Source: Acanthosepion pharaonis (Eukaryota > Mollusca > Cephalopoda > Sepiida > Sepiidae). From it: a DNA stretch of 64,000 bases. Below are positions 23,823 through 35,345 of this stretch, in pieces. A program made the translations under genes and the position numbers. The first letter of the stretch is position 1; each line of letters starts with the position of its first letter. The stretch spans positions 82,501 to 146,500 of the forward strand of contig CAHIKZ030002623.1 of assembly GCA_903632075.3 (NCBI GenBank), in the 5' to 3' direction. The notes beneath the pieces are model-generated. The model searched no databases and was not told the origin of the DNA. It saw only the letters and a list, made by a program, of their open reading frames with translations.

Positions 23823-25315
23823 CATAATATTATTATTCATTAGAGACTTTAGCAAATTCTTATGGAAGAACCGGATAAGAAATGTAGAATTGTTTATATT
23901 TTAGGTCTTCGTTTACGAAACCACTTTAAAAATGGCATGAAAATATCACTGGTCACTTTTAACAGAGTATCTGCCTCTATGTTTAATATACAATTTTTAC
24001 ATGTATGCTAACTTCTGTATTCCTAACTATGTAGGCAGCGTGAATAATGGAAACCTTTGATCCCTATGCAGTTGTGGATCAACAATGTCTTCCTCTTACT
24101 GAAAAATAAAGAATTTTCACCCATCATGCAATGGGAATTGTCAGTTATACGTTTGTCTCTAAAATCTGATGCTAAGACGTCACTCGAAAAAGAAAATTGT
24201 CTTTTTTCCAAGCCAACATATAGAGGTTATCTGTTACTCCTTACTTTGGTTTTAATGTCTTCAGTAGGGCTGCATTCAGAAGTCGCACATTCAGTAAGCA
24301 TTTAATCGTTTTCTCCTTGTTCTAAAAAAATCAACGTAGTTTATGATTGTAGATCGAAGAGTAGCCATTTTAAACGATTATTTTTAGCTCTCATTGACTA
24401 TATTTTAATTGGACGAAATATTTTAACTGAATTGACTGGGATATGGAAATTTTCTTCTTTTCATCGCTAAGAATAATATCAGTTACTATCTGAATATTTT
24501 TCAGTCCGAACACACTCGTCGATTCTCAAGAGTATGTATGTAATCATCGTTTCTTAAATGTTCTATATAAATCTGACAACTGTTATTGAAAACCTTCAAT
24601 TAGCACAAAATTTATTTTGCTTTCAAACATATAATGTTGTATGATTGAACGTCTCATTCATCCCCCCAAAATAGATAAGAAAACTGAAATGCGTTGGAGA
24701 CAATAAATCACGTAAATAGGTCAAACCAAAAAACGTATTGGCTACATAAGAATAAAGCATATTATGACCATGTCTTTTATTTCAAATAGTTAAAGGCAAC
24801 CGCCACTTCAACTTCAACAGTTTTACTCACAATTCATCCTGTCGAATTTTTTCCACTTTCTTCCTTCTCTGATAAATAGAGCTTTCAAAAATTTAAATGC
24901 AGCGTTAATCGCCGTCAACTACCTTCTTGAATCCTGTTCATCTTTTTATTCTTTCCTCATTTTCCCTATGCCCTGTCTTTTCTTTCACTCTCAGTAACTT
25001 CCTGTGTAGTAGTAGAATTCTCGTCTTACTTAGAGGTAAATCATTTTAAAAAAATGCATCTGTGTAAATGTATCGTTTTTAGTATAGGCACACATCTTTC
25101 AATATATGCATCTCTATAAGCACTTAGACATGTTTTTTTTTATTTTATTAAGATGATATGCTCACAGTTGGAGCAACAGCTCAAACTCCTACCCAAGTAG
25201 TTTTAATGAAAAGTCAGAGATAACTTCATCAAATAAGTAATACATACTTAGTGAAAGGATACATAAGATCGCGTCTTCTTTCTTTTGATACACCCACCCA
25301 AACACACACACATAA

Positions 25316-25318
<3 letters not shown>
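23823..25318. other. AT-rich spacer, nothing recognised
   Basis: Small open frames at 24023-24305 overlap on both strands and carry no motif. Confidence 0.5.

Positions 25319-25382
<64 letters not shown>
25290..25382. repeat. (CA)n-rich then long (TA)n microsatellite
   Basis: CA-rich sequence from about 25290 passes into a TA run from 25319 to about 25381. Confidence 0.95.
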
Positions 25383-25384
<2 letters not shown>

Positions 25385-25866
25385 AAATATGCGCACTTCC
25401 GTGGTCAGTATTAGGAAATGCGGTGGAGATTGGGCATGTTTTTAATTAATTTTACTCAAGGGGCAGGTGTACAATTGCCGGAATCAAAGGATTGAACTAC
25501 CGGGAAGATCATGCAGAAGAAAGTTATGCAATTCTGGAGTTAGTCGAGCATAACTGATAGGATCTAACATTCCAAAAATAGACCAATTACTTACGCCCAT
25601 CTTCCCTTTGATTAATTACAAGTTGTTGTTACATGTTCTTTCAGTGAGTTTGTTAAACTGCTTTCAGCCATTAAAATTTCACCAAGTGCTCGGCTGCAAA
25701 TCTCGGAAACAACGACGCGTGTAGGAGGGTCTGAAGACAGGAGATTCGAATGTTTTAATGTATTAGATTATTTTAAACCATTGTCTTTTATACAGGTGAA
25801 TGCAAATGTAACACATTACTGTAACTTTAATTTCCCGTGCCTCTTTCCTTGAAGTTTTACACACAT

Positions 25867-25868
<2 letters not shown>
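25383..25868. other. Less AT-rich spacer, unidentified
   Basis: No gene or repeat partner was found in the window. It lies between two large TA tracts. Confidence 0.45.
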
Positions 25869-25917
<49 letters not shown>

Positions 25918-26042
25918 ATTTACGCGTATCTACGTTTATGACACGATTATACTCTCGCTGTGGTGTTCCCAGTTCGGCATTTTGTCTGTTTCATTTATCC
26001 ACTGACAAATATATGCATGCATGCATATATACACAAACACCG

Positions 26043-26115
<73 letters not shown>
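25869..26115. repeat. Two large TA/CA microsatellites with a ~130-bp spacer
   Basis: TA runs cover 25869-25913 and about 26064-26115, the second preceded by a (CA)n block at 26042-26063. Open frames here are repeat artefacts. Confidence 0.95.
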
Positions 26116-26118
<3 letters not shown>

Positions 26119-26751
26119 TGCATATACATGAGAGAGAGTGATGATCTTAATAACGACTGATGAACAAATAATTGACATGGCGTATTGTTTAAAATATTTT
26201 ATAAGTATTTTATTGGAAACAGATACACTGCTTAAAATTACGAAGACTGTAATTATTTTAGGGGATATTTTGTGCGTTGGTGTAATCAGCTAATAATATA
26301 AAAACTTTCTGATTTAATCAAATCATTCCTAACCCCATTGTGGATTAATCCCATAGACATATAATTGTTTGAAAATGTATTTTAAAATCAGAACTGCGCC
26401 GAAAAAAATAATGAAACGTTGTAGGAAAAGCCTATAAACATAGTCAAGATTATTTCAATAATTAAATCATTTCACTTCAGGTGCAACAAATGAGAAATGA
26501 TATTGCAGTAGCGAGTAAATGAAGAGTCTCAACAATCGTTCCACACTAAGAGAACATTCATATTGATTAAGCCTGTCCGTCTCTTGCAAACAGGGTCATA
26601 AATCCATATGACGACGGAAGCAAGTGTTCTTAACTTCGTATGCGAAATATGATTTGAAGGCGTCAGACTAAAACAAATACATAAAAATCTGGAAAGTTTT
26701 ATATGATACGATGGCAAAAGATGCATCAAAATCTATTAGTGCATTGAAATA
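26116..26751. other. AT-rich spacer
   Basis: Nothing was recognised apart from a short GA run at about 26130-26138. Confidence 0.5.
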
Positions 26752-26822
26752 GTTTGGTTGGTCCTTTTTGTTGAGAGACATATCTACCTCTATGGGTTAC
26801 TTAATGCAGAAATCTAAATATA
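26752..26822 (+). repeat. Unnamed repeat family, head fragment (copy E)
   Basis: GTTTGGTTGGTCCTTTTTG and CATATCTACCTCTATGGGTTA followed by CTTAATGCAGA align with the head of copy A. The tail is absent. Confidence 0.65.
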
Positions 26823-26942
26823 TATTTTGTTTTGTTTTTTCAAGATAATAATTGTTTAATTCTAGAAGTCTGACAATCATTCCATAGTTCGGTCAGAAAT
26901 GTTAGATTCCATGTCCCAAGATTATTTGCGCCTAGATTAATA

Positions 26943-27107
26943 TAACGAACCCAATAATAATTGAAACTCTGCTTAGAAATTTCGAGTCATTATCCATTAC
27001 ACCAACCGAATATCCAAGCTTAGATAACTTGGTGTTCCTAAGTGTTCACCCATCTAGATCTTGAAAAGTTTCTCCGTTGCTTAACTCCGTTGATCGTACG
27101 GGAACTC
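26943..27107 (-). repeat. 5S-rRNA-like segment joined to a tRNA-like segment (candidate composite SINE head)
   Basis: On the minus strand, from about 27107, GTTAAGCAACGG, AGATGGGTGAAC and TAGGAACACCAAG occur in the order and spacing of the 3' two thirds of eukaryotic 5S rRNA. They include its internal A-box region and the GATGGG C-box region. Directly downstream (about 27010 to 26943) comes a tRNA-like stretch with A-box-like TTGGTGTAATGGATAA and a weak B-box-like GGGTTCGTTAT about 50 bases later. The first part of 5S is missing or too diverged. SINEs with 5S or tRNA heads are established; a 5S plus tRNA compound here is inference. Confidence 0.6.
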
Positions 27108-29480
27108 TTTTTCAACGTCATTGTAATATGGAAATATGTTTGGAATAGCTAAAGAAAATATCTTAGTAGTTATTACAAGACATCTTTTTTAACTGGTAAA
27201 GATGAAACTTGAAACAGTAAATATGGATGCCGAGATTACGATGGATAGAACATAGGAAAATCCGGTTTTAAGAATAAACAAAAAATGACACTCGTAAATA
27301 GAAACCGGATTTTTAGTGTTATAAGAGGAATGTCCGCCTGCAGCATTTTAAATCCAGGAATTTTACATTAAGTAGAGAAGAGGAACGCATCATTTAATCC
27401 ACCATACATGCCTGTTTAAACTTATGGCTGAACGAGGATTCTGTGTTTAGTAAGCGAAAAACATATGTTTAGGGGCCAAAACGGACATGAATTTTGCATT
27501 TTTAATCGTCCACAACCTGAAAGGATATAGTGAATGATGATTTGAATTCACTCTTTTATTACCTGTCTCTCTATACATATAATAAGCTATAACGACAAAG
27601 AAAGTATCACATAGACCGATACTCAGTTTAGCTTTGCTTACATTTTTTATCACACATCAGAATTTTTTGCGTTATTAGCATGGTTAACATTATCTGAAAC
27701 AAGACTAAAATTACGGTACGTGATTGAACTATGTAAAGAACGTAATCTTTCAGAATGAGCTTTTATTAACTTCATCAAGTCTCCTGATATCTTTTTACAA
27801 ATTTAAATTATAGAAGTAATTAAAAACATGGTATGTACATATAAAAATATGTGCATTTCTTGAACTGCATTTATGAATATTTATTTGTTTAATTTGAAAC
27901 GAAGATCTAGTCTTCCGACAAACACATCTATGTTTTCTGTTCTTGGTGTATATTAGAAGATATAGAAATTCCTTAGAGCCATCCTGGGAAATAAAGTTTT
28001 TCCTGTGAGGGCATTAGTGACGATCCTCCGCACGTCGATCGATACATTTAACCAAACATGAGGAAATCGTAATCATGGGAATAAACGTCAAAAAAAAAAA
28101 AATGCAAAAAAAAAATAGACAAACATTATCAGTTAAGTGCCTTCTTAAATGTGGATATGTTTGAAGAATGAAGAGAATAATGTTCTTTTCTGCGGAACCC
28201 TTTGCCAAATGCACTTAACAAAAATGGATTTGTTATAGATTCGAAAGTGGAGAGATAAAAAAACAAAACGGAATAAAACATAACTATTCGACATCGGAAT
28301 TTCTTGTTGGAATATAAGTATTACGCTTTCAAAAAAAAAGCAGAATTTATCATTTTTGAAATGTAGAGCATCTCTATGAAAAAAGAAAAACGTAGAATGT
28401 TTCCTACTGCTAAGCATTCTAGCGTTTTATTGTCAATATTTTCGTATTAATCTTTCCACAGATAATCGAATCTTATTTCGAAGAAAAATAATTAAGCCAT
28501 TTCCGATCATTTGAATGATTTTAATCATTTTAGGGATGTGCGTGTGAAGGGAGATATTTATCGATTTATTTTCAGATGGACATAAATCGCTCGAGAAGAA
28601 TCAGCTCCCTTTCATAAGAGTTTTGATAAGGAAAATAAAGGGAAAAAATAACTATACTTTTTGAAACAGATTATATAGACTGCCGACGAGATCCCATCAA
28701 TTTACAGTTGAGCTGTTTACATGTAACTGTAAATTCTATGTTAAGTTTCTTTTCTCCCATTTCTCGCTTGAGGAACCCTTTTCCGGCTCCATATTTTCCA
28801 GTCAACTTTGATATGCAAAAAATTATATGCAATGTCGATCGCTACCTACTATACCCCTTGCTTCACTTTCCTTTCATTTTTAATGTTTCTGTTCCTAATT
28901 TTTCCACACTAAGTAACCACTTGTGCCTTAGTTGCTTTACTGCCTTCTTTACCCCCTAAATATCCATGTCAATGTGAATTCTTGTGATAGACAATTGACA
29001 ATGTCAAAAATCACAAGAATATGATTGGGTTTCGTGGATTACATTCCTCTCTCATGTGCGAATGCTACACAAATCATGTTCATTAAAACGCCTTAGAATA
29101 TAACATTCTAGTTTTCCTTCATCATCGTTCCTTTCAAATCTTTACTTTCTAATTTTCCCCTCTGTGTGAACTTTGCATAGTGTATTTATCAATAACGAGA
29201 ATGATTGAATCTGGCATAATTCTGCATTGAACGTAAATAAAGTCAAGTCGAATAGAAAAGTCATATTTTGTTTTTCACGTTCTTTTCTATATGGATACAC
29301 GAAATGTCACAACGAATGATTATGATCATGCTGCAGTAAATAAATAAAAACGACGAACGGAAGTAATTTTCAACCGACCTGCCTTCTGAAATTAGAAAAG
29401 TTTTGAGAAAATTTTAACAGTATTCCTCATTTTGAAAAAAAAAAGTAATATTTACGTCTGATTATAAAGCATACTACCTC
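27108..29480. other. AT-rich spacer, no gene recognised
   Basis: Frames at 28014-28417 (-) and 28708-28959 (+) show no domain and no convincing splice sites. Confidence 0.45.

Positions 29481-29546
<66 letters not shown>
29481..29546. repeat. (GT)n(TA)n microsatellite
   Basis: GT repeats near 29480 pass into a TA run to about 29546. Confidence 0.95.
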
Positions 29547-29551
<5 letters not shown>

Positions 29552-29976
29552 GTAATATATTGAAATAGGTCCAAATCACCATTTGTATCTAATCTCTAAA
29601 AAGTACTTGCACTGCCATGCGTTTATATTTCGCTAACAATGAAGAAAACCACTTTTGTGCTTTTATAAGATTAGAATGCGAATTTGGCTACCTCGTTAGC
29701 TGTCTTCATTTTAAATCTGCCTCAGTGAAGCCGGTACCTGTATAATGAAGCAATTTAAAATATCTTTTGGGTGATAGTTCATTTACAAATATGCAATCAA
29801 TAGGTCCTGATTTAATAGCAGCTGATCGTAGTTGTCCCCATTTAAACTCAGTTTGTTTATCTCCAGAGAACAGACTAATGTAATCATCACCATTATCGGC
29901 AATCAGAAAAGTTTCACTATTAATAAATTTTACAAAATATAAAATTTGTCTTTAAACACGAGCCTCTCCCTCTCTC

Positions 29977-29980
<4 letters not shown>

Positions 29981-30038
<58 letters not shown>

Positions 30039-30052
30039 GTGTGTGATATGTG
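29981..30052. repeat. (TA)n microsatellite with flanking (CT)n and (GT)n
   Basis: A CT-rich stretch precedes a TA run of about 55 bases, followed by TGTGTGTG. Confidence 0.95.
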
Positions 30053-30531
30053 TGTATTAAATACAGAATTTGGGAATATTTTCAAATGTGTAAAATCTAT
30101 ATATGCGAATTGAAATTTGGAAAGTAAGTAAAATTTTACACAATTATATGGATATATTTTCATATATCTCTCTTATATATATAAAAATGATCGTTTATTT
30201 TCAGTATCTCGTACTGCTTCCAAACAAACCGTTATGGAAATATTATCTGTTAGGCTTAACTTCCAGACTAGTAAACTGTAAGAAATATTTTGCATAGAAG
30301 AAACTCACTAGTCTCGGAAAATCACAAATTCTACACTATAAAAATAATTTGATTTCCATTTTCTTCTAATAAATAAGAAACAAGTGAAATATACATGTTA
30401 CTTTAACATAGCTGTATTTTTTAAAGAAATACAATTGAAGTAAATACCTCTTTACGAATGTGTTATAATACATAATTATGACAAAAATATAATCTAAACG
30501 GTTGCTTAAACATTTTATTTTAATATTACAG

Positions 30532-30599
30532 GTTTTAGGGGAGTGTTCAACCCATACATCTGGAATAACAATTTCTTACCTGTACCAGAGCATAAATAG
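30532..30599 (+). other. Candidate short terminal exon
   Basis: A T-rich tract ending TTTATTTTAATATTACAG at 30514-30531 is an acceptable splice acceptor. In one phase the following sequence reads RGVFNPYIWNNNFLPVPEHK and then a TAG stop at 30597-30599, a composition unlike the surrounding AT-rich noise. I do not recognise the protein. No matching upstream exon is visible in the window, and a stretch of this size could be open by chance, so this is only a candidate C-terminal coding exon. Confidence 0.22.
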
Positions 30600-31016
30600 A
30601 TTCATGAAGTTCCAGAAAATAAATGTTGAACCTGCCAGTATTACATATAAGTGGATATTTTTTGACCTGATGAGACAAACATCCACGGAAATGGGTTTAA
30701 ATCTTCCAACATCAGATCAAGTTGGGCTTATATTAATCTGCAATGTGTTAAAATATAATGTCCATGGTATGATAATGACAGATTAAACTGACTAAGAGAA
30801 TGTACTCTTTGTTGCAGATTGGAAGGGTACTTTACAGACTGGATTAAGTAAATCTCTTTTCTTTCGGTTGTCCTTTCATTTTACGCGCATAAACTCATTT
30901 TATGATTTTTGACACAATGTGTCTAATTTGACTTTAATTATAATAGTTGAACAAAGCTTAAATATAATGACGTATAGTGATTTCCAAAGCGTAGCTTAGA
31001 TGTGGCACAAGCAAAA

Positions 31017-31107
31017 AGTATAGGGCACCCAGTAAGAATCGAACTCACTATACCGTCGTAAATGTTTTAGTGAGAAAAGCTCGCTAACCATTACACCACG
31101 CTGAATC
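31017..31107 (-). repeat. tRNA-like (Pol III A/B box) element
   Basis: On the minus strand GCGTGGTGTAATGGTTAGCG (A-box-like) is followed about 45 bases later by GAGTTCGATTCTTAC (B-box-like), then GGGTGCCC. This is the profile of a tRNA pseudogene or a tRNA-derived SINE head. I could not assemble a convincing acceptor stem, so a functional tRNA gene is unlikely. Confidence 0.6.
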
Positions 31108-31203
31108 ATAATTCTATTGATGCAGTGCATGGATGCTTCGCCTAAACTCTTTGATTTCTGGTTACAATTAGGAAACGCAAAGTTGACAAATATGGAAGGC
31201 ACA

Positions 31204-31558
31204 GCCAACTTAGGTTGGTTAGGTTTTATGGCATATCAACCACTGTACGTCATTTAAGGCCAAATTAATTAGACATATATATATAGCTGGCGACATTATC
31301 TTTTCAAAAACATATTAACAGAAGCCTTGCTATTGGACGTAGTTTATCGTCATACCCAGGACGTGGGTAAGTTCTGGAAAAAACTGAGTGTTCACTATCT
31401 GCCTATAGCTAGGACCCTAACAGGTGCTACTATCCGGGTCAGGGTGGACCTGGGAACACCAGCAATTAAGAAGTGGTTCCACGCTTCTCAAAATCTCCTG
31501 ATCAGAGTCCTTACTGTTGGATGCAGTTTAATGTCATACCCAGGACGCCAACTTAGGT
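31204..31558 (+). mobile_element. Unnamed interspersed repeat family, copy C, with 12-bp target duplication
   Basis: GCCAACTTAGGT occurs at 31204-31215 and again at 31547-31558, exactly bracketing a 331-bp element. The element starts TGGTTAGGTTTTATGGCATA and ends TCATACCCAGGAC. Inside are the family head, a shortened middle, and two copies of the tail module (GTAGTTTATCGTCATACCC near 31340 and GCAGTTTAATGTCATACCC near 31524). The target duplication fixes both ends for the family and argues for staggered-cut, probably RNA-mediated, insertion. The family has no recognisable coding region, A/B boxes or terminal inverted repeats. Confidence 0.82.
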
Positions 31559-31619
31559 ACAAAACCACGCAAACGTTGATGACGCAATTCTGCTTCAGCC
31601 ATAGATGTTTCGAATCAGT

Positions 31620-32415
31620 TGACTTCAATGTAGTACGTTGCATGTCCTAATCTGTTCAGATAAGTCACAGTTTCTCTTGAAACTCTTTTATGTTTTGTTA
31701 TCAGAACACGTTGTCGCTGTTTAACTGTTTTGATTCGTCCGCAAGAAACACTAAATATAACTTGCACAATTGATTTCATGGGTCGGTTCGTTCGTTTGGT
31801 GGCATTGTTGCTTTTGGGTAGCAGGGTATCAGCACTCTTTCTTGTTTCACTTCTTCTTGGGAGAGAGGCCAATTCAAAAATTGGCTTGATGCATTACTGA
31901 TTTCATCCTTGATAACTTTTGCAATATTGCACCCGTTTTATTTTATATTTATTTTGTTCTGAGAAACATGAAGCTGCTCAATTCAGAATGTTCTTCTACT
32001 GGCTCTTTAATACTATGCCCAAACATTAGCATTCCTGGTTCCATAGGAAGAAAGCTACCTCTTTTGGACGTAATTCTGAGGTTTGATCTTTATGCGAAAA
32101 GAAGCATTCGTATAAACATGATCCCTGTTAGCTCTTTCTACTAACATCTCTGAATAGAGGGATGCAAGTTTGTTCAATCTCACTACTTGACCATTTTTAA
32201 TTAAAGTGATCCTACACGAACTCATGAAAGCACTCATCTCTGTTTACATTGTTTTTTGAATTCAGCTCGTTGTCGTTTTGTTGGCTTGTTTCGAATTCAT
32301 TTAAGGTCTTCTTTCTTGTGATTATCATGGATAAGTCTATGCAATAAGAACGATGATAACGAAACACTTTTACTCTTACAGCCTCCTTACTCTCAAGACC
32401 GGAGAATTGAGCCAT
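31620..32415 (-). pseudogene. Possible decayed coding sequence, unrecognised
   Basis: On the minus strand three overlapping frames together look more protein-like than chance: 32212-32418 (EAVRVKVFRYHRSYCIDLS), 32055-32237 (TLIKNGQVVRLNKLASLYSE) and 31615-31872, with PLSQEEVKQERVLIPC in another phase near 31850. The segment is less AT-rich than its surroundings and would need two or more frameshifts. I do not recognise the protein. It could be a processed pseudogene, a piece of an autonomous transposon, or chance. It lies immediately right of repeat copy C. Confidence 0.3.
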
Positions 32416-32418
32416 CAC

Positions 32419-33480
32419 ATAAGTATCATTTTAAAAATATATACATCTACATATAAAGAATTTTTTTTTCAAAGCATTATTCCAAAAATAAATGGCATTT
32501 CAAAGTAGACACTTTACAACAGAATACTCATAAAATCAGATACATGATGCGTATAAAATAAAAAGAGGAGAGCAGAAATGAAGAAAATATTGCTTAACTC
32601 CGGCCTGTAAAGAACCGTCCAATATGCAAAGATGTCTACATTCTATTTTTGCACTTTAATATATTTCATGATGTCATGAACATTGCACTATAAAACATTC
32701 CAAAACAATATTGGTCTCATGTTAGAAGTTTTAACCACATTTTATTGGATTTTTGGTGTATGTGACATCTGGTCTGCAAAATACACAATCATAAGTAATT
32801 CTGACAGACACAACAATTCTTTTCTGAATCTTCATTTATGTATGCATGTAACAAATTGATCCTCCAGATGTATGGTTTGGACCCCCACCACTTGGAGACT
32901 CTACTATAACAGAATCCTCAATTTGCGCATCACAAAGTTTGATTGAAATCCTGCCATTCTAATTCATAATTGACAGTACCATGAAGCTACATATTCAGCT
33001 TTAATGCCAAAATGGGCGAAATTTTGGCAATCACTCCTTTAAGCGATTGAAAGATTATTTCTTGTGCTAATTGGTTATCTTAATAATGGCAGATTGTCAT
33101 AGAATTTTTCTAGAACAAAAGTACATGTATGTAATAAAAAGAAGGCATTTCACGTATACAATTGAAAATCTGCGATAAATATTATCAGCAAATTACTGGA
33201 TACTTGATCGTTCATATCTTATGAGTGTTATCAGCTACGATATAAATCATGTAATAAAAACGTTGCAGGCGTGCCGACCTAAGCAAATGTCATACGTAAT
33301 ATCCACATTTTATTTTATAACAGACTTCATTAAGACACGGTTTAAGGCTTGGGATAATTCTGCCTACTCGTTTGGAGATGTTACTCTCTGTCTATGGGTT
33401 GGCTGTTAATGTCTGTGATACGGCCCTTTTTAATTCGTACACATTTCAATCTCAGCTGTGTGGCTCGCATGATCACACCC
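32419..33480. other. Spacer without recognised gene
   Basis: Short frames only; no repeat partner in the window. Confidence 0.5.
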
Positions 33481-33494
33481 TCGAGGTCGGTCAC

Positions 33495-33660
33495 TTACAT
33501 GCTGCGAATCAAAGATCTAACTTTGATGACAATTAGTCACGTGACGTATTACTTCTTCACATGGTTTCTTTAAAGAAGGAATATTGTACCATGACATCAT
33601 CTAACGTGATCCTCATCACAGAATCCCAATTATTGCTAATTATCCCAATTAAGACGATAT
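33495..33660. promoter_or_regulatory. Cluster of transcription-factor-like motifs (candidate enhancer)
   Basis: ATCAAAG at 33508-33514 and CTTTGAT at 33521-33527 form an inverted pair of TCF/LEF-type sites. The palindromic E-box TCACGTGA follows at 33537-33544, overlapping TGACGT (half CRE), then TGACATCA near 33591 and homeodomain-type TAATTA near 33638. The stretch is not part of any repeat I could find. Motif density alone is weak evidence for function. Confidence 0.25.
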
Positions 33661-33810
33661 TACATTTTATATAATATAACTGTAAATATATATTTCAAGA
33701 AAATTAAATACTTATGTGTTTGTGTGCGCGTCATCTACAGAGAGACTGTTTCGCTTCATCACAGATCATCAGTGGTGGCGAGATGTCCGGTTGCCTCTAG
33801 CTAGTGTCGA

Positions 33811-33814
<4 letters not shown>

Positions 33815-33869
<55 letters not shown>
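33815..33869. repeat. (TA)n microsatellite
   Basis: A pure TA run of about 55 bases. Confidence 0.95.
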
Positions 33870-33871
<2 letters not shown>

Positions 33872-34726
33872 GAGCTAAATGAATCTTTTCACGATTATTC
33901 TTTTAAAAGAACTGCAGGCCAAAATATGTTAACAATGTATATTCTACATGCGTGAAATGTTATCCGTTCCCATATATGTTTAAAAACGCATTAATTTCTT
34001 AATATTATCGGATTTAAGTCGCTCCTTTTAAAATGATCGAAATGAGAGGTTTAGATCCGTTGAGAATCTGCCGAGAAAAATTGTCACGAACGACACTGTC
34101 AACTATCTTTACTAGAAGCAGACCTAGCTTATGATTCAATATAATTAAACCACTTGGTTTCATTGAACGTGATCCCAAGAAGACCTAATAAGTTCCACCC
34201 GGTTTTGTAACATTCACCTGCGTTCAAATAACTTTGGGAGAAGTGTAAGCCCTCTACTCTATTAAACTTTGGGTAAATATTAAGACTTATATCTGGATTA
34301 AACAACATCTCAAAAATGATGATGAAGAGAAATAGTCACAGTTGGGTTATTCCAACAATACACAATGTTTCCGCTTCAAATAATCTCTCAATATTTGTTG
34401 AAGCCATAAACAATCTAATCAAACACGTTGTAGCTATCCATTTGAACACCGAGATTCACCCCTCTAAAGAAATTCCAGTTATGAGAACACCCATAGATTA
34501 CTTGTTACTTAACATCTTTCAATAACCAATATTTTGGATAATAACTATTTCAAAGTATTAAATCTAACTATCCTAAAACCTATAGTTTTCTTTTAACAAT
34601 TGTCCTGAATTATTGTATGTGATATTTCTATATAAAATGTCATGCTATATTACTTTTGAGATGATTCGTGCCTTCAATCCATTATTAACCTTCCGAAAGT
34701 TTAAGTAAATTAACCTAGCCCTGCGC
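33870..34726. other. AT-rich spacer, nothing recognised
   Basis: The 69-codon frame at 34316-34525 has no motif. Confidence 0.5.
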
Positions 34727-35252
34727 CTCGATAGATGACCTCCAATCGGTAGTCAACTGGGTCAGGAATTGGCTGGTCAACTTTAATGCTTCATAAACAA
34801 AACTGCTCTCTATTAATCACCACAGAGATCCTTCCCTGCCCTCCATTACAATGTCTGCCTCTCAACTTCTCGAGAGCAACTCTCTGCGGCTGTTCGGTCT
34901 CCCGTTGACGGCTGACCTGAGATGGAACAAATACAGTCAATTGCTTCGTCCACCGCAAGGAAAGTTGGCTCCCTGTGCCGAACCAGGAAATTTTTCTCCC
35001 CGGAATCGATCCTCCAGATCTTCAAATCAACAATTCGCCTTTGCATGGAGTATTGCTGCCATATATGGCCTTGAGCCCCTTCTGTTTGCCTCGGGGTTCT
35101 TGATAGGCTCCAGAGGCGGATATGCAATATAATTGGCCCTGCTCTGGCATCTCGTCTACAGTCACTTTCTCACAGACGCGCCCTCGCCTCTCTTTGTCTG
35201 TTTTACAAATACTTTCATGGCAATTGCTCCGAGGAGCTGCATTCGCTGTTTA
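34727..35252 (+). pseudogene. Internal fragment of the same LINE family as 700-2995
   Basis: Nucleotide similarity to about 2163-2667 is clear: GACCTCCAATCGGT, AACTTTAATGCTTCA, CTTCGTCCACCGCAAGGAAA, TTGCATGGAGTATTGCT and GGCATCTCGTCTACAGTCAC recur with few changes. It covers the end of the RT palm and part of the C-terminal domain. Both ends are missing: no 3' UTR or A-tail follows, so later deletion or rearrangement removed it. It is frame-disrupted and cannot encode a protein. Confidence 0.92.
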
Positions 35253-35345
35253 CTCTTTCATTGAATATTGAATGTTTCTTTGAAAGTAAAAGAATTATAT
35301 CTCTATATTTCTGGGATTAGTAATTATAAATGTTTACATCATTCG

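Noticed and set aside
31327..31650. 107-codon frame
   Set aside because: It lies across unnamed repeat copy C and its flank; not conserved as a frame in copies A or B.
34846..35132. 93-codon frames on both strands
   Set aside because: Both lie in the wrong phase of the LINE fragment; the true RT frame is broken here.
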